Shown here: positions 6,552 to 13,449 of the stretch, piece by piece
Numbering within the stretch: the stretch's first letter is position 1
Layout: the number at the start of each line of letters is the position of its first letter
Origin: Vicinamibacteria bacterium
Lineage (GTDB): Bacteria > Acidobacteriota > Vicinamibacteria > Vicinamibacterales > 2-12-FULL-66-21
Direction: 5' to 3'
Assembly (NCBI GenBank): GCA_025937075.1
Contig: JAICSD010000051.1
Coordinates: 1-15,182 of the forward strand
DNA: 15,182 nucleotides
Notes under the pieces: generated by a model
What the model was told of the DNA's origin: nothing
The model's database searches: none
The model's input: the letters and a program-made list of their open reading frames with translations, nothing else
Translations under genes and position numbers: made by a program

Positions 6552-6956
6552 GTGGATGTGGAGCCCGTACATCACCAGGTGCTGGAAGCCGCGCGTGAGG
6601 CGGCGTCCGACAACTGGACGTTTCGCATCCCCGATGTCACGGCGGCGCTCCCGCACTTGAATGCCCCGACTGTCCGCACGCACATCGCGAGCCGCTGCTG
6701 CGTGAACGCGCCAGCCAATCACCAGTCGCGTTACGGCTATTTCAGAGCGCTTCGCCGCGGGCTCTACCGCATCGAGCCGGCGTTTCGCCGCCGACGATCG
6801 CGGCGCCCCAGACCTTCGCAGGACATCATTCTGTCGTCCATCGACAGCGGCGTCGACCCGACGCTCCTGGCGGAATCGCTCGCGATGGCCCCTACCGAGC
6901 GCCTCGAAATAATGCGGCGAGCCGCGCGTTCCCTCGACGGCCTTCGACCCTTGTGA
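6543..6956 (+). CDS. Winged-helix protein paired with a nucleotidyltransferase (antitoxin-like)
   Basis: 137 residues from GTG 6543 (GTG 6552 and 6558 are alternatives). Residues about 10-77 look like a winged helix: HHQVLEAAREAA, a DVTAALPHLNAPTVRTHIAS helix-turn-helix (about 31-50, recognition helix near 42-52), and a wing YGYFRALRRGLYRI (64-77). The C-terminal part (about 95-137) has SIDSGVDPTLLAESLAMAPT then ERLEIMRRAARSL, a short helical segment often seen in proteins encoded just before small nucleotidyltransferases. The stop overlaps the next start as GTGA, so the two are translationally coupled. By analogy with AbiEi (winged-helix antitoxin) and AbiEii (nucleotidyltransferase toxin) this could be a DNA-binding antitoxin, but no sequence homology to AbiEi is claimed. 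A plain transcription factor is the alternative. Confidence 0.7.
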   Translation: MYNVDVEPVHHQVLEAAREAASDNWTFRIPDVTAALPHLNAPTVRTHIASRCCVNAPANHQSRYGYFRALRRGLYRIEPAFRRRRSRRPRPSQDIILSSIDSGVDPTLLAESLAMAPTERLEIMRRAARSLDGLRPL

Positions 6957-7465
6957 CGCCGGACTTTCGGAAAATCTTCGAAGCTCTTGCGAAATCAGAG
7001 GTCGATTTCGTCGTGATTGGCGCCGTCGCCATGGTGCTCCACGGCTCGGCGCGCGTCACGCGCGATCTCGACGTGTGCTACTCGCGGGAGCGGCACAATC
7101 TCGATCGACTTGCGAAGGCGCTGAAGCCGTTCGCGCCAACGCTACGCGGGGCGCCGGAGGATTTGCCGTTCTCGCTCGATGCTGCGACGCTGCAGGCAGG
7201 ACTGAACTTTACGTTGCAGACGACGGCCGGGGATCTTGACCTGCTTGGCGAAGTCACAGGGATTGGCGGATACGCCACCCTCGCGCGGCTCTCCCTCGTC
7301 ATGACGGTGTACGATCGCGACGTGCGCGTCCTGAGTCTCGATGGGCTCGAGCGAGCCAAGCGCGCCGCTGGCCGGCTCACGGATCTCGCCGACCTTGCGG
7401 AGATTCATGAGATCCGACGCCTCACCAGACGTGACGACACTGGACGCGGCCGTGAGCGGACGTGA
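6953..7465 (+). CDS. Small nucleotidyltransferase (AbiEii/DUF6036-like fold)
   Basis: 170 residues, GTG start overlapping the previous stop. It shows the polymerase-beta-like nucleotidyltransferase signature: hydrophobic strand VDFVVIGAVAMVLHG, then GS (31-32), and the metal-binding pair D38-L-D40 in RVTRDLDVCYSR; a third acidic site is likely at D94/D96 in TTAGDLDLLGE. The C-terminal GLERAKRAAGRLTDLADL matches the conserved Lys-rich AAGR motif of AbiEii-like proteins. Such enzymes transfer a nucleotide or nucleotides to RNA or protein; as toxins they modify tRNA ends. Whether this one is toxic is unknown. It is coupled to the winged-helix gene before it and separated by only 3 nt from the cyclase gene after it. 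The segment encoding residues 38-47 recurs at 6485-6514. Confidence 0.85.
   Translation: MTPDFRKIFEALAKSEVDFVVIGAVAMVLHGSARVTRDLDVCYSRERHNLDRLAKALKPFAPTLRGAPEDLPFSLDAATLQAGLNFTLQTTAGDLDLLGEVTGIGGYATLARLSLVMTVYDRDVRVLSLDGLERAKRAAGRLTDLADLAEIHEIRRLTRRDDTGRGRERT
7064..7093 (+). repeat. Source copy of the 30-bp repeat inside the nucleotidyltransferase gene
   Basis: Encodes DLDVCYSRER, the metal-binding loop. It is the in-gene partner of the displaced copy at 6485-6514, differing at positions 7079-7080 (TA instead of GG). Confidence 0.75.
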
Positions 7466-7468
7466 CGC

Positions 7469-9523
7469 GTGTCGGTAACAACTGCCCGTAAGCTCGGCGC
7501 TGGTGTCGCGCTTGGCGCCGCATCCGCGTCGTTGGTGCTGCTCCTCGCAAGCGTCACCCCCGTCCGCGGATTCTTCGACACCGCCGAGCTGAAATCGTAC
7601 GACTGGCGAATCCGCCGCGCTGCGGAGCCCGCGTCAATCAACCACGACATCGTTCTCGTCGGCATCAGCGACACGACGATCCGCGATCTGGAGCCGCTGT
7701 TCGGTCACTGGCCCTGGCCGCGCGTGGCGCTGTCCTATGTCATCGACTATCTCGCCCGCGCGCCCGCGAAGGTCATCGCCGTCGATCTTGCCCTGACCGA
7801 GCGCGATCGTGTGCAGCGCTATGACATCGGGGATGGGGCTTGGACCGGATCGGGTCGCGACAGCGACGCCGCGCTCGCCGAATCCGTAAAGAAGGCCGGA
7901 AACGTCATCATGCTGGCGGATGCCGTCGGCAACGGCCTGGAAGGCGCTGATCAGCAGAAGGGTGCCGACTGGCGCGACGCAGGGTACAGCGTCCGCAGCG
8001 TCGCGGAGCCGCGGCCCGTCATACTTGCGCCTTACCCTGAACTGTCTGCAGCGAGCGTTGCGCTCGGCCACAATTTCCTCGCCCTCGATCCGGACGGCCC
8101 CGTACGCCGCATGGTGCCATTCGTCAGAAACGGCGGCAACGTGCTGCCGTCCCTCGGCCTCGCGGCGGCGCTCGACGTATCCGCCGTGGCGCCGCGGAAC
8201 GTCTCATCGAATGGTACGGATCTGGTTCTCGGCTCGACGCGTGTCCCGCTCCTGCCCGTTAGGGTCCGCGACGCATCCGATCGCGCCACGCCCACGCACA
8301 CGCAATGGACCATGATGATCGACTACAAGGCGCCCGCGGCGCTCCCGGACGGGCAGACGCCGTACGAGTCCTACGAGTTCCGGCACCTCTTCGAATCCGA
8401 GCAGCAGATCCTCGCGGGCGTGGCGCCGCACATCGATCCTTTGCAATTCCGCAGCAAGATCGTGTTCATCGGCTTCACCGCGTCTGGCCTTCGCGATGCC
8501 TTCAACACGCCGTTCGGCGAGGGGACGATGTCGGGGATTCAGCTGCACGCGAGCGTCGCGGACAGCGTGCTGTCGAAGCGATTCATCCGGCCCGCCTCAC
8601 TGGCATCACGAATCGGTTCGACGCTCGCGATTTCCGGTGCCGTCGGGCTGTTGGCGGCGCTGCTCCCGTTGTGGTTTGCGGTGCTCACGTCCCTGGCTGT
8701 TCTGGCCGCGTGGGTATGGACGACAGCGGCGATGTTCGGCGGCGGTCTGTGGCTCAATCTCACGCAGCCGCTCGCCGCCGGGGGGCTCGCACTGTTCGGT
8801 GGGACCGCTTACCAATATTTCATCGAAGGGCGCGAAAAGCGGAAAGTGAAGCGCCTGTTCGGCCGATACGTCTCCCGGGATGTCTACGCGCAGCTGCTGG
8901 CGCACCCGGAGCTCGCGGAGCTTGGCGGGAATCGGCGCGAGATGACCGTCCTGTTCTCCGATATCCGAGGATTCACGACCGTCACCGAGCGCGGCAACCC
9001 GGAAGACATCGTCGCGCAGTTGAACGAGTACTTCTCGAAGATGGTCGACGTCGTCTTCCGCCATCATGGTACCGTCGACAAGTTCGTTGGCGACATGGTG
9101 ATGGCGCTCTTTGGCGCGCCGGTCGACGACGAGCAGCACGCGGAGCATGCGGTGGCGGCGGCGATCGACATGGTGCGCGAGCTTGGTGGCTTGAACCGAC
9201 GCTGGGCGGCGGCTGGCATGGCGCAGCTCGACATCGGCATCGGCGTCAATTCGGGAGAAATGATTGCGGGCAACATCGGATCGTCGTCGATCATGAGCTA
9301 CACGGTAATCGGCGACAACGTGAACCTCGGGTCCCGGCTCGAATCGCTCAACAAGGAATACAAGACGCGGATCATCATCAGCGATGCCACACGTGCGCGG
9401 CTCAGCGGAACCTACGACCTGCGACCCCTCGGCGACGTCGTCGTCAAGGGCAAGAGCAGACCAGTGGCGATCTACGGGCTCTCGGTTCCAGCTCCGCTCG
9501 TCGAAGAGGAAGACACCCTATGA
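7469..9523 (+). CDS. CHASE2-domain class III adenylate cyclase, membrane-bound
   Basis: 684 residues. TM1 at about 9-30, then an extracytoplasmic CHASE2 sensor (from AELKSYDWRIRR and HDIVLVGISDTTI to about residue 360), three membrane helices (about 378-450), a linker EGREKRKVKRLFGRYVSRDV, and a C-terminal cyclase domain (about 490-684). Catalytic residues look complete: metal ligands D498 (FSDIRGF) and D542 (FVGDMVM), adenine-selecting K538 and D616, and transition-state residues N619 and R623 (NVNLGSRLE). It should therefore form active homodimers making cAMP from ATP in response to an external signal. GTG 7469 starts 3 nt after the nucleotidyltransferase stop with only a weak ribosome-binding site, suggesting coupling. 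The stop overlaps the protease start as ATGA. The nearby channel gene with a cyclic-nucleotide-binding domain is its obvious effector candidate. Confidence 0.93.
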   Translation: MSVTTARKLGAGVALGAASASLVLLLASVTPVRGFFDTAELKSYDWRIRRAAEPASINHDIVLVGISDTTIRDLEPLFGHWPWPRVALSYVIDYLARAPAKVIAVDLALTERDRVQRYDIGDGAWTGSGRDSDAALAESVKKAGNVIMLADAVGNGLEGADQQKGADWRDAGYSVRSVAEPRPVILAPYPELSAASVALGHNFLALDPDGPVRRMVPFVRNGGNVLPSLGLAAALDVSAVAPRNVSSNGTDLVLGSTRVPLLPVRVRDASDRATPTHTQWTMMIDYKAPAALPDGQTPYESYEFRHLFESEQQILAGVAPHIDPLQFRSKIVFIGFTASGLRDAFNTPFGEGTMSGIQLHASVADSVLSKRFIRPASLASRIGSTLAISGAVGLLAALLPLWFAVLTSLAVLAAWVWTTAAMFGGGLWLNLTQPLAAGGLALFGGTAYQYFIEGREKRKVKRLFGRYVSRDVYAQLLAHPELAELGGNRREMTVLFSDIRGFTTVTERGNPEDIVAQLNEYFSKMVDVVFRHHGTVDKFVGDMVMALFGAPVDDEQHAEHAVAAAIDMVRELGGLNRRWAAAGMAQLDIGIGVNSGEMIAGNIGSSSIMSYTVIGDNVNLGSRLESLNKEYKTRIIISDATRARLSGTYDLRPLGDVVVKGKSRPVAIYGLSVPAPLVEEEDTL

Positions 9524-10656
9524 GAACAGCGGTACTTGCCCTGACGGCAGCACTCTCAGCGGCTCCGGCGTATGCCCAGTTCGGCGACGTGCTGAACAAG
9601 ATTCAGAAGGCCAAGGAGAAGGTCGACGAGCTGAACATCGACGACCGGGAAGAGCGGCAGCTCGGAGAGACCGTCAGCGCGAACCTGCGTGAGAAGTACG
9701 GCGTCGTGCAGAGCGAGGAGCTGACGAAGTACGTGACGCTCGTCGGCACCGCGCTGGCCCAGGCCAGCACGCGCCCGAATCTCAATTGGCGGTTCATCGT
9801 CCTCGACACGGACGGCGTGAACGCGTTTGCGGCGCCAGGTGGAATCGTCCACGTCACCCGCGGCCTTCTCGGCCTGGTCAGGAACGAAGCGGAGCTCGCG
9901 GGCGCCCTGGGCCACGAGATCACGCACATCACCGTGAAGCACACGGTCAGGGCCATCGAGAAGTCGAAGACCATTCAGATGGCGAGCGACGAAGCCGGCA
10001 GCGGCACCGCGCGCGATCGCTTCGTGGCCAGGCTGGCGCAGGAGGCGTACAACAGAATCCTCAACAACGAATTCAGCCGCGAGGACGAGAGCGAGGCCGA
10101 CAGGGTTGGCGTGCAGCTCGCGAGCCGGCTTGGATACGCGCCCCATGGCCTCGTGGACGTGCTCCGGAAGCTGGACGCGCGCAACTCGGGCCGTGACGAG
10201 CGCAACGGCCTGTTTGCGTCACACCCGGCGACGAAGGAGCGGATCGATCGGCTGGAGAAGCAGATCAAGGACGAGAAGCTGACGGGGAACGCCATCGTCG
10301 AGGCCCGCTACGCGCAATACGTTCACTTCGAGGCGAAGCCGCTCGGCGACATTGCCGTCGGCGCGGACGGCGCCGCGGGTCTCGCCGGCGGCTCGAGCGC
10401 GACGAAGAATTCCAAGGACACGCAGGAGTCCAAGGACGCGCAGCAGCCAGCGGAGCCGAAGAAGAAGGGAAGCCTGCTCAGCAAGTTCACGACGTCTTCG
10501 AGCAGTGAGAAGCAATCGACTCAGACGATCGCGTCGGCAGGCGCCCGCGGGATCGGCCCCGATCGCGACGCGAAGGGTGGACCGAACAAGAATATCGTCG
10601 TCGTGACGGTGACAGCCGCTGAGGTCGCGGCGTTCAAGAAGGGCATCACCGCGTAG
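9520..10656 (+). CDS. Exported M48-family zinc metalloprotease
   Basis: 378 residues from ATG 9520, which overlaps the cyclase stop and has GAGGA 9 nt upstream. The signal peptide MRTAVLALTAALSAAPAYA is probably cleaved before Q20. The M48 core includes NAFAAPGGIVHVTRGLL, the zinc motif H132-E-I-T-H136, and the third ligand E192 in EDESEADRVG; LFASHPATKERIDRL follows as in BepA/YfgC- and LoiP-like periplasmic proteases. After about residue 270 comes a non-conserved Ser/Lys/Gln-rich linker (about 290-340, PKKKGSLLSKFTTSSSSEKQ) and a conserved-looking end NKNIVVVTVTAAEVAAFKKG. It probably acts on outer-membrane or periplasmic proteins. Its place between a cyclase and a channel suggests envelope quality control linked to that signalling unit; a role in processing CHASE2 or the channel is speculation. 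Confidence 0.92.
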   Translation: MRTAVLALTAALSAAPAYAQFGDVLNKIQKAKEKVDELNIDDREERQLGETVSANLREKYGVVQSEELTKYVTLVGTALAQASTRPNLNWRFIVLDTDGVNAFAAPGGIVHVTRGLLGLVRNEAELAGALGHEITHITVKHTVRAIEKSKTIQMASDEAGSGTARDRFVARLAQEAYNRILNNEFSREDESEADRVGVQLASRLGYAPHGLVDVLRKLDARNSGRDERNGLFASHPATKERIDRLEKQIKDEKLTGNAIVEARYAQYVHFEAKPLGDIAVGADGAAGLAGGSSATKNSKDTQESKDAQQPAEPKKKGSLLSKFTTSSSSEKQSTQTIASAGARGIGPDRDAKGGPNKNIVVVTVTAAEVAAFKKGITA

Positions 10657-10665
10657 CTGCCTTCC

Positions 10666-12105
10666 ATGATTCAGGCTTCGGGTCACCTCCTCCTCAGCGT
10701 TGCCGCGCTGGCGGTGACGGCCGGGTTCATGGGCCTGACCGTCAACCGCCTCGTCAAGCGGAAGCTGCGGCTGTCGGTTCTGCTGCTGGTCGCGGCGATC
10801 GGGATCAGCCTCGTCGAGCTGTTCTATCGCGGCCTCACACCGGACGCGGCCGCGCAGCTTCACGCCTTCCAGAATCTCGCGATCGCCGCCGCGTTGATCA
10901 ACGCCGTCGTCCTGATTGCGATCAACCCGCTGCGCGCCGATCGCGTGCCGGAGCGGTTTCCCGCTATCGTGCAGGACGCGGTGATCATCGGCCTCGTCCT
11001 CCTTGCCGCTACGTACCTGAGCGACAAGCTGCTGACGACGTCCGCGGTGAGCGCGGTGGTGCTCGGCTTCGCGCTGCAGGACACGCTCGGAAACGCGTTC
11101 GCAGGGCTGGCAATCCAGAGCGAGAAGCCATTCCATGTCGGCCACTGGATTCGCGTCGGGGACTTCGAGGGGCGCGTCGCGGAAGTCACGTGGCGCGCGA
11201 CGAAGCTTCGCACGAAGTCAGGCAATTTCGTCATCCTTCCGAACAACATCGTCGCGAAGGAGGCGATCACGAACTATTCGGAGCCGCTCGCTCCAACCCG
11301 GCTGGACGTGGACGTCGGCGCGTCCTACCTCGTGGCGCCGAACGACGTGAAGGCCGCAATCATGGAGGCGCTCCGGAACTGTGCGCGCGTCCTGACGACC
11401 CCCGCGCCTGACGTGACGCTGTTGTCGTTCGACGACTCTGCGATCACGTATCGCGCGCGGTTCTGGGTCGAAGACTACGAGCGTGACGAAGCGGCGCGCG
11501 ACGAAGTGCGCACTGCCATCTATTACGCGTTTCGGCGCAAGAACATCGAGATCCCGTGGCCGATTCAGGTTCAGTACGAACGCGCGCTTCCCGAACCCGA
11601 TCCCGACGCCGCGCTCGAGGAGCGGGAGCGGCTGCTCCTCGGCGTCGACTTGCTCGCAGCACTTCCACCGGAGCTCAGGCACGAGATCGCGATCTCTGCG
11701 CCGCTCACCGTGTTCGGGAGCGGCGAAGCCATCGTCCGGCAGGGCGAGCCGGGTCAGTCGATGTTCATCGTCTGCAGCGGAGCGGTGCGGGTCGTGCTCG
11801 AGCCGCAGCGCAACGAGGTCGCGCGAATCGAGCGCGGCGGATACTTTGGCGAGATGTCGCTGCTGACGGGGGAGCCGCGGTCGGCGACCGTGCTGGCCGC
11901 CGGGGACGCCTCGGTCGTCGAGATCGGCGTGCAGCTGTTCCGACGCCTTGGTGCCGCTCATCCTCACGCGATCGAGCAGATCGCCGTGGCGGCGATGGCG
12001 CGGCGCGCCGACCTGGATCGCGTCAAGACCGCCGCGGCCGGAGTCGTGGCGGTCGAGACGCACACACTGCTCACGCGGATGAAGAAGTTCCTCAGGCTCT
12101 CGTAG
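10666..12105 (+). CDS. MscS-family channel with C-terminal cyclic-nucleotide-binding domain (bCNG-like)
   Basis: 479 residues. Several N-terminal membrane helices (about 7-26, 35-55, 65-85, 98-118) lead into an MscS pore helix and beta domain: SAVVLGFALQDTLGNAFAGL (residues 129-148), then QSEKPFHVGHWIRVGDFEGR and VILPNNIVAKEAITNYS. After about residue 330 there is a CNMP-binding fold: VFGSGEAIVRQGEPGQSMFI and the phosphate-binding cassette FGEMSLLTGEPRSATV with G395, E396 and R405. This is the architecture of bacterial cyclic-nucleotide-gated MscS relatives, which open on cAMP binding and are poorly mechanosensitive. A short basic tail (MKKFLRLS) follows. It starts 9 nt after the protease stop without a clear ribosome-binding site, so coupled translation is likely. 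With the cyclase two genes upstream, cAMP gating is the natural hypothesis. Confidence 0.93.
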   Translation: MIQASGHLLLSVAALAVTAGFMGLTVNRLVKRKLRLSVLLLVAAIGISLVELFYRGLTPDAAAQLHAFQNLAIAAALINAVVLIAINPLRADRVPERFPAIVQDAVIIGLVLLAATYLSDKLLTTSAVSAVVLGFALQDTLGNAFAGLAIQSEKPFHVGHWIRVGDFEGRVAEVTWRATKLRTKSGNFVILPNNIVAKEAITNYSEPLAPTRLDVDVGASYLVAPNDVKAAIMEALRNCARVLTTPAPDVTLLSFDDSAITYRARFWVEDYERDEAARDEVRTAIYYAFRRKNIEIPWPIQVQYERALPEPDPDAALEERERLLLGVDLLAALPPELRHEIAISAPLTVFGSGEAIVRQGEPGQSMFIVCSGAVRVVLEPQRNEVARIERGGYFGEMSLLTGEPRSATVLAAGDASVVEIGVQLFRRLGAAHPHAIEQIAVAAMARRADLDRVKTAAAGVVAVETHTLLTRMKKFLRLS

Positions 12106-12147
12106 CGCGCGACTTCAGTTGCGCGTCGGGGCGATCAGCGACGCCCC
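12106..12147. terminator. Tandem hairpins between convergent genes, possible bidirectional terminator
   Basis: Hairpin 1 spans 12106-12125: CGCGCGAC pairs with GTTGCGCG around TTCA, 8 bp with one G-T pair. Hairpin 2 pairs GGGGCG (12128-12133) with CGCCCC (12142-12147) around 8 nt. They fill the 29-nt gap between the channel stop and the convergent minus-strand gene and overlap that gene's stop. No T-tract, so termination is inferred from position. Confidence 0.4.
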
Positions 12148-12821
12148 TCACGATACGCGCGCTCGTATCCCTGCTGGAATCCACGGCGGTACTGCGCTTT
12201 GTAAGCATCGCGCGATCCGTAGCGCCCCTCGTAATGGCGATCGCCGTCGCGGTACCACTTCTGTCGCGCGTAGTCGGGATACTTCCGATCGTGAAGATCG
12301 TCGAGGCCTTTTTCGTAGCCGTCGTTCAGGCCGTTCTGGAACCCGATGTCCGCCGTGTAGCCGTAGCCTGCGCCGGGATACGACGGATATCCACTCGGAT
12401 ACTGGCCAGGGTAGCCGTAGCCGCGGTCACGCCGGACCACTCCGCCATTGTTGCCGTAGTAGCCGCCGTTATATCCGTATCGATCGTACGCCGTACGATA
12501 TCCGTCCCGATAGCCGTTCCGGAAGTTGTCCCGATACCGATCCTTGTCGCCGTAGTTGTGGTTGTACCCCTTGTCGGCCTTGCGATAATCTTTCTCACGC
12601 TCGACGTCGAGGCCCTTGCGATCGCGTACGGCGGATTCGCCGTCGTGCATGCCTTCGCGATAGCCATTGTCGTAAGCAACGCGGCGCGAATCGTACCTGG
12701 AGTTGCCATAGTCGCCCCAGTACGGCGAACGCTGGGCCATCCACTGATTGAATTGCTGGGCGCCGGCGGGGGCAGCGACGAGCAGCAACGACGTGCCGAA
12801 GACGAATGCGCGTATGGACAT
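12135..12821 (-). CDS. Secreted Tyr/Gly/Arg-rich repeat protein of unknown function
   Basis: 228 residues. Signal peptide MSIRAFVFGTSLLLVAAPAG then AQQ. The mature protein is extremely rich in Tyr, Gly, Arg and Asp. Four imperfect copies of a 13-residue motif with Gly every fourth position occur: AYDNGYREGMHDG, FRNGYRDGYRTAY, FQNGLNDGYEKGL and YRRGFQQGYERAY. Between copies 2 and 3 lies a flexible YGYNGGYYGNNGG and YGYPGQYPSGYPSYPG spacer. The motif would form amphipathic helices with a small-residue face. Start: GGAG (12830-12833) 8 nt before ATG. The nearest minus-strand gene upstream ends at 12939. I do not recognise a function; an envelope-associated or surface structural role is only a guess. 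Confidence 0.75.
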   Translation of the reverse strand: MSIRAFVFGTSLLLVAAPAGAQQFNQWMAQRSPYWGDYGNSRYDSRRVAYDNGYREGMHDGESAVRDRKGLDVEREKDYRKADKGYNHNYGDKDRYRDNFRNGYRDGYRTAYDRYGYNGGYYGNNGGVVRRDRGYGYPGQYPSGYPSYPGAGYGYTADIGFQNGLNDGYEKGLDDLHDRKYPDYARQKWYRDGDRHYEGRYGSRDAYKAQYRRGFQQGYERAYREGRR

Positions 12822-12938
12822 AGGATCTGCTCCAGCAGGTGTTCTGCGCCGGAATGAGCAAGATCCTTACCCGCGCCGCGCGGTGAAACGGGCCGGAAAA
12901 CGAAGGATTTGCGTCGAGTGGTCGCCGCGGAAGGACAG

Positions 12939-13439
12939 CTACTGCGTCCAGACGAGGACACGCTCCCCGCCGTGTCCTCTGTGATCGACGATGAGCGTGG
13001 GGCCGTAGCGCTCGAGATCTTCGACCGACAATTTGAGGTCTTCGAGATCCACGCTGTCGCCGCCGATCCCGACGCGCGTGCCGCGCATCTTCAGCCGCAG
13101 CAGCCAGAACGGGATCTCCATCCGCACGGCGCGTCCCTCGTCCGGATCGAACGCGAGGATGTTCAACGAATCGGGCCGCTTCGCCTCCGCCGGCGGGCGC
13201 TTCGCGTTCGAGCGGACGAAGTGGCCGCGCTCGTCCAGCTCGATGAGCGGCTTCTCCTCCTTGAAGCGCTCACGGACGCGCTGGAAATCGTCCGAGACGC
13301 TGGCGGACGTTGCGGACGTGACGTTGATGTGCGTTTTCGCGAACCAGAGTCCGGCGGCGGCGAGACCGATCAGGCAGAGAATGCCCAACACGAAGACACT
13401 GACGACGACCCAGACCCACGTCCTGACTTTGCCAGCCAT
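12939..13439 (-). CDS. One-TM protein of unknown function
   Basis: 166 residues from ATG 13439; the frame is open upstream, but those codons lie inside the TPR gene and look non-coding. One membrane helix (residues about 8-33, VWVVVSVFVLGILCLIGLAA), then an extracytoplasmic or cytosolic domain with LNILAFDPDEGRAVRMEIPF, WLLRLKMRG and a C-terminal LSVEDLERYGPTLIVDHRGH then GGERVLVWTQ. It starts 10 nt after the stop of the TPR gene with only a weak AAGAGA site, so the two form an operon. The shape (anchor plus small domain with an FWLLRL core) recalls an uncharacterised acidobacterial family; no function can be assigned. Confidence 0.75.
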   Translation of the reverse strand: MAGKVRTWVWVVVSVFVLGILCLIGLAAAGLWFAKTHINVTSATSASVSDDFQRVRERFKEEKPLIELDERGHFVRSNAKRPPAEAKRPDSLNILAFDPDEGRAVRMEIPFWLLRLKMRGTRVGIGGDSVDLEDLKLSVEDLERYGPTLIVDHRGHGGERVLVWTQ

Positions 13440-13449
13440 CACGTCTCTT

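Noticed and set aside
8305..9519. Long plus-strand open frame continuous with the protease gene
   Set aside because: It is the out-of-frame shadow of the cyclase gene; the protease signal peptide and ribosome-binding site place the real start at 9520.
11556..12857. 433-codon plus-strand open frame
   Set aside because: Overlaps the end of the channel gene in another frame and runs antisense to the Tyr/Gly-rich gene; composition is a GC-bias artefact.
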